This document shows positions 1 through 10,432 of a stretch of DNA of 64,000 bases, one piece after another. Each line of letters starts with the position of its first letter. Position 1 is the stretch's first letter. A program made the translations under genes and the position numbers. A model generated the notes under the pieces. The model was not told where the DNA came from. It saw nothing but the letters and a program-made list of their open reading frames with translations, and searched no databases. The stretch comes from Planctomycetaceae bacterium (GTDB lineage: Bacteria > Planctomycetota > Planctomycetia > Planctomycetales > Planctomycetaceae). The DNA lies in contig JAGQQG010000013.1 of NCBI GenBank assembly GCA_020426325.1, positions 19,134 through 83,133 on the forward strand, written 5' to 3'.

Positions 1-12
1 TGCTCTTATTCA

Positions 13-978
<966 letters not shown>

Positions 979-1088
979 GAGACGTACTCAACTACTGGTG
1001 TACATTCTGCCTGCGATCAGGCCGGAACGTTTGAGGATGACCCGCGTAAGTCCACAAAAGCCCCCTGAAAACTCCAAATGTCTTTCTC

Positions 1089-2405
<1,317 letters not shown>

Positions 2406-2774
2406 AGTGTAGCCGTCTCCTCATTGGACAACTGAACGTCGGGGAAAGGGGACAGGACGTCATCGCGCTTGGCGCAAAACATCCCAAATCGTTGCAAACC
2501 TAGCTCACATTCCCGGGACGTGTGGCTTCAAATCTTCCTGCTGTTGAAGAATTGCCACATCTTCGCTGGACCGGGGAGTCCGAACAATCCGCAAGATCGT
2601 GCCAATCCTCCTCACCAGGGTTAAGATTGACAGGCGGAGAGCAATGTTCGCGGCGAGTTGATCGAACTGGAATCCACAAAACATCAAAGCCCCGCTGTTC
2701 GTAAACAGCGGGGCTTTGTGAGAGCTTGAGGTGGACATCGATCTCGGTCCGTCGATCAGTGGACCTCAGAGTGA
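2406..2774. other. Intergenic stretch upstream of cpaF
   Basis: No convincing gene is seen here. The stretch holds a terminator hairpin (listed separately) and presumably the cpaF promoter. A 77-codon open frame on the minus strand lacks any recognisable domain and is not called. Confidence 0.5.
2686..2717 (-). terminator. Rho-independent terminator, likely bidirectional in shape
   Basis: This is a perfect 14-bp stem (2686-2699 with 2704-2717) and a four-base loop CGTA. The stem starts with AAA and ends with TTT, so the same structure forms on either strand. It lies about 60 bp after the stop of the minus-strand coiled-coil gene and before cpaF, so it most likely ends the coiled-coil transcript. 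Confidence 0.85.
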
Positions 2775-4067
2775 TTACTCGTCTGACGGGGGAAACGGCA
2801 CCGGAGAGTCGAAGCGATCATTGGCATGAGTCGATGGGATCAATTCCGAATCACTCGCAGCCACCCGAGATGCTCGCTGTTCCATCATACCACGAGCGAT
2901 GGTGTGCAGATCATTGGAGTTCAATCTGCGGAGGTTTGTCAGTTCCATGAGAGGTTGCAGGCTGGCGACCGTTCGCAGGACCGTACTTTCCAGCATGGCC
3001 AACTCGGTCAATCCGCGACGAATGTTTTCGAGACCACCGACACTTTCTGTGAACTCCGCTTGAAGATCAGACATCAACTCCAATGATTCGACGGCAGCGA
3101 CAATCTGATCGTCCTGAGACACCAGACGTTTTTCGATGGACACCAGAGCGTCGAGGTTCTCTTGAGCGTGTCCAATCTTGAGATTTGCATCGTCGGCCAG
3201 ACTGTCTTCCAGGCTGAGCAAACCGTCTGCATGCTTGCGTGCGACATCGACTCGCGCCCCGCGACTAATCAGGCTTTCTTTCAGTGAGATCAATTCATCA
3301 GTCAGGCCCAGGGCAGCAGCCAGATTCTCACCGCCTTCGAGGACCATCTGCTTGAGCGTCATGAACTCATTCGCACGAGATTGCGCAATGTCAATCTGCT
3401 CAGACGGCACTGAGGCGACGGACTCCTGCAGGTCGACCAGTCGTGCGAATTGCTTTTCTGCCAACTCGATCCCTTCCGATTCCATCGCCAGGTTGGACTT
3501 GAGTTCGCCCAGTTTCCGCAGGCTGTCGACGGCCAGTTCGAGACCGTTCGCTTGTGTTGCCACATCCCGCTTGAGTTCACCGAGTCCTTTCACCAACTGT
3601 GTCGCCCGATCGACCCCGATGAACTCACGCTCGGCTGCAGAAGTCAGGCCGTGAACCTGCGTTTGGAAGGCAGACAAGTCGTCCAGCGAGTCTTCCAGTT
3701 GTGCAATCTGTTGCCCTTGCGAGATGATCTCGTCCTGTAATCGCCTGAGGTTATGAACGAGGTTCAGTGAGTGCCCGGCTGCATGCCCCTGGGAACGGAC
3801 TTCACGCTCGAACTTGCGGAGCTGATCGATGGCTGAGCGAGCCTCGTCGACTCGCTTTCCTTGCAGGGTCAAATTGGCCAGAAGATCATTGGCATCCGAC
3901 GCGTGACTGGCGGAAGCAGTAATTTGGCCGATTCCGACATGCAATCGGGCGACTTCGGAGGTCAGGAGATCGATCCGTTGATTGAGAGGTTGCGTTGTCA
4001 ACAAATGCAGGCACAGCTGTCCTGTTAAAATGGCTGCGGCAAACAGTGCCCAGGTCGAATGTTTCAT
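2775..4067 (-). CDS. Membrane-anchored coiled-coil repeat protein of unknown function
   Basis: This 430-residue protein is not from a family I can name. The first about 25 residues (MKHSTWALFAAAILTG...) form a signal anchor or signal peptide. Residues 30-390 are almost entirely heptad-like. Leu, Ala and charged residues recur in units of roughly 30-38 residues ending in a pattern such as LxxLKxxLxxxG, which indicates a long extracytoplasmic rod or bundle. The C-terminus is short and Pro/Ser-rich. The gene is single, ends at a strong hairpin and precedes the tad genes. Coiled-coil proteins of this sort can span or tether envelope layers, but that role is inference. It has no catalytic motif. 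Confidence 0.8.
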   Translation of the reverse strand: MKHSTWALFAAAILTGQLCLHLLTTQPLNQRIDLLTSEVARLHVGIGQITASASHASDANDLLANLTLQGKRVDEARSAIDQLRKFEREVRSQGHAAGHSLNLVHNLRRLQDEIISQGQQIAQLEDSLDDLSAFQTQVHGLTSAAEREFIGVDRATQLVKGLGELKRDVATQANGLELAVDSLRKLGELKSNLAMESEGIELAEKQFARLVDLQESVASVPSEQIDIAQSRANEFMTLKQMVLEGGENLAAALGLTDELISLKESLISRGARVDVARKHADGLLSLEDSLADDANLKIGHAQENLDALVSIEKRLVSQDDQIVAAVESLELMSDLQAEFTESVGGLENIRRGLTELAMLESTVLRTVASLQPLMELTNLRRLNSNDLHTIARGMMEQRASRVAASDSELIPSTHANDRFDSPVPFPPSDE

Positions 4068-4333
4068 GAGAATCTGCTCCGGATCTGCTGAGATTTAGGA
4101 GGCGCACCAGTCGCCCCAGAGTGCAGCGTCTGCCTCATCCGCAAGGATGACCAACCGCACTAGAACTCTCTATCGCCGTCTGCAGCAGCGATTCCGGATG
4201 TCAAAGCAGGCAATAATTGCCGGTTTCCGAAAGACCGGCAGAGAATGCCGATTTTCACGGAAAGGGTAGAGGAGAGATTTGAATCTCAATTCAGGCGTGA
4301 TTTACCGCCGTTTGGCGAAGAATTCGGCTTTTT

Positions 4334-5332
4334 CTAGCGCATCCAACTGGATTGCCAGACACTGGCTGCTGACGGGGCCGGCTGAAATAGCGAACGGGGC
4401 GGCTGAAGCCGTCTCGGAGCGTCATACTGAGGCATCCAGGCTCCCATCTGCTGCACGCTTGTGTCCGCCTGGGCGTGCCGTTGGGGCACCGACTCCCAGG
4501 AATCGGCCGACGACGATTGCACCGGGGCCTGAAGTGTGGCAGCCGGTGATTGAGGCAGGGTGGCGGATTGCGGCAGTTCGATGGGTGTCGGGACCGCTGT
4601 CGCCGTCCCATCAAAATAGGGAGTGCCTGGCATCGTATATTGAGGCGTCATCCCGTAGGCAAATCCCTGATTACAAGTACTGCAGGGAGCGGCTGCCATT
4701 GGAACCTGAGGCATGTAGCTCATCTGCGTCTGAGGCACGTATCGCGTATGAGTTTGAGCAACTTGACGGTTCACCGTATATGCGACATCCCGATAGCGAG
4801 TTTGTGCCTGGTAGGTCGTGACCGGAACCTGTTCGACGTAGGCTTCACGCCGGTATTGTGTCGTCGGCACATTATGGTAGGTCGTGTATTGCTGTGGCTG
4901 AAGCGTCGTCTGACAAACGGGTTGCGCACATGGATTCGGAGCGTATGACGTTGGGCCTTGCAAGATCGGTCCAGGGTCCATTGTGGGAGTAGGCACGTAG
5001 GATGGTGCGGGCGCGATCGGTGCTTCGATTCCACATCCGCACGGGCTTGGAGCCGGTGCATAGCCGTAACTCATCGGAGGAGGATAGGCATTTCCGCACC
5101 CGGAGTTGCAGCCACCATAACCAGCGTAGCCACCTCCACAACCGCAACCGGTCGTCCAACAACTCAATCCGAAGTCTGAGGGCTGCAGGAGTGGGATACC
5201 GACCGTGAAGCCAATCCACTGACGGGGACCACATGATCCGCAACTAAAGGGAGCAAAGAGCCCCGCGTTGGCAGTCGCCGGGACGATTACCGCGAACATG
5301 AGGAACAATCCATTGCGAATCGACACGTGCAT
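4334..5332 (-). CDS. Secreted Cys/Gly/Tyr/Pro-rich envelope protein
   Basis: The start is placed at 5332, 87 codons inside a longer frame, because it gives a clean signal peptide (MHVSIRNGLFLMFAVIVPATANA) and GAAGGAG lies 8 bases upstream. The 332-residue product continues with a Cys/Gly-rich block (about 25-80), then a Pro/Tyr-rich region. A stretch around 180-230 is rich in YTT, YRD, YTV and RYVP words that recall the planctomycete YTV-type repeats. The tail is Gln/Pro/Ser-rich and disordered. No enzyme domain is seen. It is transcribed divergently from the similarly composed gene at 5819, which suggests related envelope or cell-surface roles. The family assignment is tentative. Confidence 0.75.
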   Translation of the reverse strand: MHVSIRNGLFLMFAVIVPATANAGLFAPFSCGSCGPRQWIGFTVGIPLLQPSDFGLSCWTTGCGCGGGYAGYGGCNSGCGNAYPPPMSYGYAPAPSPCGCGIEAPIAPAPSYVPTPTMDPGPILQGPTSYAPNPCAQPVCQTTLQPQQYTTYHNVPTTQYRREAYVEQVPVTTYQAQTRYRDVAYTVNRQVAQTHTRYVPQTQMSYMPQVPMAAAPCSTCNQGFAYGMTPQYTMPGTPYFDGTATAVPTPIELPQSATLPQSPAATLQAPVQSSSADSWESVPQRHAQADTSVQQMGAWMPQYDAPRRLQPPRSLFQPAPSAASVWQSSWMR

Positions 5333-5818
5333 CTCCTGCACTCCTTCACAGAAACGTGCTTGAACCACTCCGATCGACACCTGGACAAATTTCGACCGTC
5401 TTTGATCCTGCTGGACGGACGAGGCCAATACCATCAGCTGGCGTCGCTTCTCCGGCCCTGATGACCGGGGAATGGTTCCTGTCGGAATTATCGGCAAATC
5501 ACCGTTCGACCGTGAATGTGGAACAGAAAACTCCGTAAGGTCGCTGATCGGAATTGCCGGAAAGGTTTTCCTAAACCCCGCAGCAGGCGGCATTTTTGTC
5601 TCTCGTCGACACAGAATTCCTGATCTCTCCGAGCAGGTGACGGGGCAGGTCGTTGACTTTCCCTATCTCACCCGGTTAGAACGGATAGTCAACCCGTCTG
5701 ACAGAACCGGAATAATCACTTCGGTCACAAGACAGTCGGACAGGTTGATCCGTCACGGAATTCGCACCGTGGACCATCAACATCCCAGAGACTGCTGCCA
5801 CACTGACAAGGACACCCC
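5333..5818. promoter_or_regulatory. Divergent intergenic region between two Cys/Tyr-rich envelope genes
   Basis: No gene or RNA is recognised here. Both flanking genes read outwards, so both promoters must lie in this stretch. I could not pick a convincing -35/-10 pair for either. Confidence 0.5.
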
Positions 5819-6889
5819 ATGATGATGCCACTCGCGAGACGCCTGTTGGGAGCTGCCTGTGCACTCCTGCTGACTGCAACCATCACACCGACGGCTGACG
5901 CGTTCTTCTACTCCCCCTTCGGTTACTCCTGGGGCTACAGCCCCTACACCACCTATTATGGAGGGTATGGAGGCTACTACGGTGGCTATGCGACCGGCTA
6001 CCGGGGATACAGCTATGCACTCTACGCACCATCGTATGTCTCGTACGGCTCGAGCTATTGCGGTTCTTCCTGTGGAACCGGTTGCAGTCCGTGTGGCTCG
6101 TCTTGCGGATCATCCTGTAATCCCTGTGGTGTGAGCTACGGCGGCTACAGCTGTGGACTGAGTTCCTGCTACGGCAACTGTGGATTGAGTTCGTGCTACG
6201 GCAGCTGCGGCCTGAGTTCCTGTTGCAGTGGCTGTGGCCTGACCGGTTGCAGTGGCGGATGTGGCCTCACGGGATGCGGCATCGCCTCGAACTGCACATC
6301 TTCGGGTGACTGCGGAACCGGCATCTCTCCCGCCGTGGGGGAAACAAAGCCTCAAAACGAACCATATTCCGGAGAGGAAACTCCCTCTACATACAAAAAT
6401 GAGCCTGCCAGCAACAGGAATTCTCCCGACGATTTCAGTACGCCGCGGCCCTCAGGACGCTCAAATGTACCCGCAGCTGGAAACGGCAACGCAGGTACTC
6501 CAGAGGTGTTGCCGGACGGAGGTAATCTCTTCGATAACGACGACAACAATAATGGAGCAACCTTCGATGCATTCAAACCGGCTGCTGAAGAGCCGATCAA
6601 GCAGCGATCCGAACACGCTCCGACACCAGCCGAATCAACCGAGGGACAAGAACCGGCCGACATGGAGCCGACCGATGACGAGGAAGGCTCAGAAGAATCA
6701 GAGACTCAGGATGCTGAGGTTCGTCCGGCCGACATCAAAACACGGCTCGCCTCCAGCATCTCAGCCAAACGGAGTCGTGCCCACTATTCGGTTCGCTTCC
6801 ATGCCCCCCGTGTCGCCCGCCTCGATGTGATACCCTCATCAAAATGGGTGCCCGTCGAATCCGATACCAAGCTCGCGGCCACGAAGTAA
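5819..6889 (+). CDS. Secreted Tyr/Gly-rich protein with Cys nonapeptide repeats
   Basis: The 356-residue product starts at three consecutive ATG codons. AAGGA at 5808-5812 suits the second or third best. A signal peptide ends at about residue 28 (TPTADA). Residues 29-75 are Tyr/Gly/Ser-rich. Residues 80-170 are Cys-rich and include a tandem of roughly nine-residue units of the form CGLSSCYGN/CGLTGCSGG, about five copies. The remainder is acidic, Pro/Ser/Asn-rich and probably disordered, ending in a basic stretch. The Cys periodicity suggests disulfide cross-linking or metal binding outside the cytoplasm, possibly in the cysteine-rich planctomycete envelope. That function is inference. A bidirectional terminator follows at 6920-6950. 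Confidence 0.82.
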   Translation: MMMPLARRLLGAACALLLTATITPTADAFFYSPFGYSWGYSPYTTYYGGYGGYYGGYATGYRGYSYALYAPSYVSYGSSYCGSSCGTGCSPCGSSCGSSCNPCGVSYGGYSCGLSSCYGNCGLSSCYGSCGLSSCCSGCGLTGCSGGCGLTGCGIASNCTSSGDCGTGISPAVGETKPQNEPYSGEETPSTYKNEPASNRNSPDDFSTPRPSGRSNVPAAGNGNAGTPEVLPDGGNLFDNDDNNNGATFDAFKPAAEEPIKQRSEHAPTPAESTEGQEPADMEPTDDEEGSEESETQDAEVRPADIKTRLASSISAKRSRAHYSVRFHAPRVARLDVIPSSKWVPVESDTKLAATK

Positions 6890-6919
6890 TCACGGCTCAA
6901 GTCGATCACGTTGGACCCG

Positions 6920-6950
6920 TTTAGCCCCACATTTCATATGTGGGGCTAAA
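6920..6950. terminator. Bidirectional terminator between convergent genes
   Basis: This is a perfect 13-bp stem (6920-6932 with 6938-6950) and a five-base loop, with TTT at one end and AAA at the other. It serves the plus-strand gene ending at 6889 and the minus-strand gene ending at 6946. The TAG stop codon of the latter (6946-6948) is inside the stem. Confidence 0.88.
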
Positions 6951-7317
6951 CAGCGTTGATCCATCGCTCGCCACAGTCACGCAGGCCGTTCACCGATTGG
7001 GCATAAAGGTATGCCTGCACCACTTGATCGGTCGATGGGTGATCGAGTTGAACGGTTGTGCGTTCGTAGAGTCCTTCATCGACGGCTTCGATCCGATCCA
7101 AACGGTGGATACACCTGGCATCGACCGACCACAATTCGCCGTGAATCCTCAGCCCGTCCTGTGCCTCGACTAGCCCCGGATAGCTGCCGCAGTCGTACAG
7201 CCGATACGCCGCCACCGTCCGCGCCTCACCCAGAAACGTCTGAGGTCTGAGTACGTGCGCCCGACATCCGCCTCGCATCAGGGTCCCATAGACGAAGATC
7301 AGCGTTCGATCGTTCAT
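6946..7317 (-). CDS. Gamma-glutamylcyclotransferase-like protein (AIG2/GGCT family)
   Basis: The 123-residue protein begins at the ATG at 7317, giving MNDRTLIFVYGTLMRG. YGTLMRG is the substrate-binding loop signature of the GGCT/AIG2 fold. The family's catalytic acid fits a Glu in ELWSVD or in DRIEAVDEGLYER. These enzymes release 5-oxoproline from gamma-glutamyl amines or peptides, but the exact substrate cannot be read from the sequence. A frame extension of 20 codons upstream exists but lacks family similarity. The stop codon lies in the shared terminator hairpin. The gene stands alone, converging with the secreted protein gene and separated from the Fe-S gene by another terminator. Confidence 0.85.
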   Translation of the reverse strand: MNDRTLIFVYGTLMRGGCRAHVLRPQTFLGEARTVAAYRLYDCGSYPGLVEAQDGLRIHGELWSVDARCIHRLDRIEAVDEGLYERTTVQLDHPSTDQVVQAYLYAQSVNGLRDCGERWINAV

Positions 7318-7394
7318 CGTTCCGGCTTCAGGTGCATCCCGCTCACTGCCAGGACTTGAATAGCGACTCAGAAACAATCGTGGCGATCACAGAA

Positions 7395-7424
7395 AAACCC
7401 CACGGAGGTTTCCCCGTGGGGTTT
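7395..7424 (-). terminator. Rho-independent terminator of the IscA/ErpA-type gene
   Basis: This is an 11-bp perfect stem (7395-7405 with 7414-7424). On the minus strand it is followed by a run of T (plus-strand A-run at 7393-7397). It sits 22 bp after the stop codon of the gene at 7446. Confidence 0.88.
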
Positions 7425-7445
7425 GGTTCGTGAACGCTCAACAAC

Positions 7446-7784
7446 TTAGACAGAGAAGCTGCTGCCGCATCCGCAGCTGCGGGTGACGTTGGGATTCTCG
7501 AAGGTGAAACCCCGTTTCTCCAAGCCGTCGTAGAAGTCGACCGTGGTTCCATCGAGGAACAGGTCACTCTTCTTATCCACGGCCACCTTGATGCCGTACT
7601 GCTCGTTGATGTGGTCCTTCGCTGCGTCTGCGGCTTCATCAAAGTTGAGCTTGTACTGGAAACCGCTGCATCCACCGCCAGCGACGCCGATCCGGAGGAC
7701 GGTCGTTTCGGGCATATTCTGCTCCGTGATGACCCGCTTGATTTCGTTCACTGCTTTTTCAGTCACCGTCACCATGAAATGCAT
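7446..7784 (-). CDS. Iron-sulfur cluster assembly/carrier protein, HesB/IscA/ErpA family
   Basis: The 112-residue A-type Fe-S carrier has the three conserved cysteines: one in GGGCSGFQY at about residue 38 and two in SCGCGSSF at the C-terminus. The length is normal for the family. These proteins receive Fe-S clusters and pass them to apo-enzymes in the cytoplasm. Either the first ATG or the one three codons later (MVTVTEKA) could be the start. The latter fits the usual family N-terminus. No suf or isc genes are adjacent, which is common for the stand-alone ErpA-like type. I do not assign erpA versus iscA from sequence alone. Confidence 0.93.
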   Translation of the reverse strand: MHFMVTVTEKAVNEIKRVITEQNMPETTVLRIGVAGGGCSGFQYKLNFDEAADAAKDHINEQYGIKVAVDKKSDLFLDGTTVDFYDGLEKRGFTFENPNVTRSCGCGSSFSV

Positions 7785-8024
7785 TTCTCCCGTAAATCGC
7801 TGGCAGACGATGTGACTCGTCTGCGGAGTATTGTGAATCGCCTGTTCGCATTATATCGGCTGGGCGGGGAAATCAACAAAGGGAAATCGACAATCAGGGC
7901 ATCCAGACCGGAATGAAGTCCTTTTGAGGACGGTATTTGAAGCGTTTTCCCGTTCTTGATCGAAGTACGGGTGGTATACTGAGGGGATGGCACGACAGAT
8001 TCGCGGATGCGGGAGCAGACGGTA

Positions 8025-8477
8025 ATGCCTTGGCAACTGGTTCCAGTCTCAGACGATCGGCAAGCGGTTCCGATCGACAAAGCCGTCATTTTCTTTGGCA
8101 GACATCCCGACTGTGACGTCGTGATCACCAGCAGCCGCAAAGTCTCCCGCAAGCATTGCTGCCTGGCTCAGGTCAACGATTCGCTAATCGTTCGCGATCT
8201 GGGGAGCATGAACGGCATCCGCGTTAACGGCAAGACGATCCGCCGCGAGTCACGACTCAAGCTGGGTGATCGCCTGAGCATCGGGGATGTCGAATTCGAG
8301 GTCCAAGACGGTCGATTGAAGAAACGGGCAAACGCGGCTCCCCAAAACCTGCTCAGCCAAAGCGTCCCGGTTATCATTCCGGACGACGATAAGAACAGCC
8401 GCAGTCACAAGTCGTCAAAGAGGCGACCACAATCGAGCGCCCCGATCGAGTTGAACAGCTCAGACATCATCGAGTGA
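8025..8477 (+). CDS. Small FHA-domain protein
   Basis: The 150-residue protein has a forkhead-associated domain at about residues 20-95. Seen are FFGRHPDCDVV (GR motif), SSRKVSRKHC (the SxxH core) and DLGSMNGIRVNG (the NG motif), which together form the phosphothreonine-peptide binding surface. The tail of about 50 residues is basic and Ser-rich, probably disordered. I prefer the start at 8025 because GGGAG lies nine bases upstream. An ATG at 8007 is in frame but has no ribosome site. Such proteins read Ser/Thr kinase signals, which planctomycetes use heavily. No kinase gene is nearby. Confidence 0.88.
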   Translation: MPWQLVPVSDDRQAVPIDKAVIFFGRHPDCDVVITSSRKVSRKHCCLAQVNDSLIVRDLGSMNGIRVNGKTIRRESRLKLGDRLSIGDVEFEVQDGRLKKRANAAPQNLLSQSVPVIIPDDDKNSRSHKSSKRRPQSSAPIELNSSDIIE

Positions 8478-8503
8478 GCGACGCTGTGCCAGCCGATCTT
8501 TAA

Positions 8504-10300
8504 TCACTTCAACGCGGTCTCTTTGACAACATGCCCCGTCTTGGGATCGATGGTGAGGTTCAGGTCCTCGTCATCCTGCGTGTAAAAGAAGAAGCCCATC
8601 ATCATTTCGTGATAGGTTTGCGGACCGTAGCCGACGGTGACGGTCGGGTCAGGGTTGTAGGGGTTGAATTTCGAGTTGTCGAAGTGAGCTTGAACCTCGA
8701 TCGTCGTGCCGCCCGGGAACTTGCGCTGCTGCTCAGGCCATTCGTATCCGAGTTGCCAGTCGAAACTGTAATTGGGCACAGTGAGTAACGTTTCCCGCTT
8801 CCCGTCCGGGTATTCGGCGATGAATGTCATGTCCTTGCCACGGACATGCATGTGAGAAAACATGCCGATGCCGGTGACGTCGTGCTTGAGTGTTTCCTGC
8901 TCCTTCACCGGATAGTGTCCGTCTTCGGGAGCAATCTGGAAGTCGTAGTCACTAACCAGTACGTGACGAAACGACTTCTTCACCGTTTCGCGGGCATGCG
9001 TCAGTCCGAGCGAAATGCGACAGCGTTCTTTCTGTCCCGTCGTCGTGTAGTGAATTTGCAGGGCCAGTGCATGGCCACGCGGGAAGTGGACTGCGATCCC
9101 GTTCTCCAGAGACAACGCCGCCACACCCGGCACTTTGCCCGTGATGAAGCGAGCCGATTTGATTCCTTCCGTCGGCTTGAACATCAGCAAATTGCAGTGA
9201 TGCACCACGCGGGGGTTGTCCGGCAGAATCTCGATCTTCTGTACCCACGTGTCTTCCTCGAAGACATACGGCAGGATTGAGTATTGATAGTCGACGTACC
9301 CTTCAGCCGGCAGCTTGTGCTCTTCCAGCGCAGTGATGATGCGATCCGGTTCACCGAGTTCCCACGTTCGTCCCTCACGGACGTCCGCAGGGGTCACCGT
9401 CACCTCTTCGTTCGCGGCCGGAGCCCCAGCAGCAACCCACTGCAGAATTGTTCGCTTCTCGTCGTCCGTCATGCTGTTGTCATTGATGAAATCTTCGTCC
9501 TCGGGTGCTGCATACCACGGAGGCATCCGCTCCTCGGCAACCGTCTCTGCAATCATCTCAGCATTCGCAGAAACGTCCTCATATGTCAGCAGAGCAAACG
9601 GAGCTTCCGTATTTGGTTGATGACATTCAGCACAATGCTTCTCCATGAGCGGAGCAATGTCTGATTCCCAACTGAGAGACGCATCCGGCTCAACCGGCGC
9701 GTAGGGAGTGATCCGGCATCCATCGACCGCCGTCTCAGGCCTCGTTACCTCAACACAAGCGAGTACCTGATCCAATGCGTTCTTGAGGTCGTCACTCGTG
9801 ACCCGGGGCGTGTTGCCGCCCAGACGATACTGGTCGTCAATCCGTCCGCGATATTGCAGCCGGTGGTCGGCATCGAGAACAACGACTTCAGGGGTGCGCT
9901 CAACGCCCATCGAGTCCACACAATTCCCCTCAATATCTTTCACGAAGGGGAATGGCATCTCGTACTTGAGCGCGTGCATCGCCATGTCGCGGACCGAATC
10001 GGCCTCGCTGACGTTGATCGCCACGAACTGCACGTCCGGATATTCCTCGCTCAAACGTTTGAGCTTGGGCAAATACCGCTGGACGATCGGGCAGGTCGAG
10101 TTGACGAACACAGCGATATACGCGGGGTGCTCACCGAAGTCACTCAACCGTCTCGGCAGGTAACGGATATCTTTGAAAGTCACATCGTCGATCGTATTGC
10201 CGATGTTGACCTTGTGTGTCTCACCCGCCTGTGTCTGAGCAATGGCGACGAACGCTCCAGCCATGACAAGCAAACAGACCAACCGCGATTGAAATCTCAT
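8504..10300 (-). CDS. Secreted redoxin-cytochrome-copper monooxygenase-like fusion protein
   Basis: The start at 10300 (MRFQSRLVCLLVMAGAF...) gives a signal peptide and a 598-residue mature multidomain protein. Residues about 30-190 form an AhpC/TSA-type redoxin fold with a single Cys in the active loop (NSTCPIVQRYLP), so it lacks the CxxC of thioredoxins. Residues about 220-310 hold a c-type haem motif CAECH. The C-terminal about 280 residues resemble copper type II monooxygenases, with VVHHCN, an LQIHYTT His and SHMHVRGKDM as candidate copper ligands. An extracytoplasmic redox role is likely and the substrate is unknown. It is divergent from the gene at 10433 and convergent with the FHA gene. 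Confidence 0.82.
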   Translation of the reverse strand: MRFQSRLVCLLVMAGAFVAIAQTQAGETHKVNIGNTIDDVTFKDIRYLPRRLSDFGEHPAYIAVFVNSTCPIVQRYLPKLKRLSEEYPDVQFVAINVSEADSVRDMAMHALKYEMPFPFVKDIEGNCVDSMGVERTPEVVVLDADHRLQYRGRIDDQYRLGGNTPRVTSDDLKNALDQVLACVEVTRPETAVDGCRITPYAPVEPDASLSWESDIAPLMEKHCAECHQPNTEAPFALLTYEDVSANAEMIAETVAEERMPPWYAAPEDEDFINDNSMTDDEKRTILQWVAAGAPAANEEVTVTPADVREGRTWELGEPDRIITALEEHKLPAEGYVDYQYSILPYVFEEDTWVQKIEILPDNPRVVHHCNLLMFKPTEGIKSARFITGKVPGVAALSLENGIAVHFPRGHALALQIHYTTTGQKERCRISLGLTHARETVKKSFRHVLVSDYDFQIAPEDGHYPVKEQETLKHDVTGIGMFSHMHVRGKDMTFIAEYPDGKRETLLTVPNYSFDWQLGYEWPEQQRKFPGGTTIEVQAHFDNSKFNPYNPDPTVTVGYGPQTYHEMMMGFFFYTQDDEDLNLTIDPKTGHVVKETALK

Positions 10301-10432
10301 GAGGTTATCCGTCAAATACGGGCTAGCGCAAACCGTTAATGACCTTTTTAATTGTGCCCTCACTCGTCGGGTGAGGTCAAGGGTGAACGCTGGACTCGAT
10401 CTCGCTCACACTCCATCTCTCGCAGGCTGCTC

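Noticed and set aside
2505..2738. A 77-codon open frame on the minus strand ahead of cpaF
   Set aside because: It overlaps the terminator hairpin, has no ribosome site and no recognisable domain.
7956..7980. Promoter ahead of the FHA gene (TTGATC and TATACT)
   Set aside because: The spacing is only 13 bases, too short for a standard promoter.
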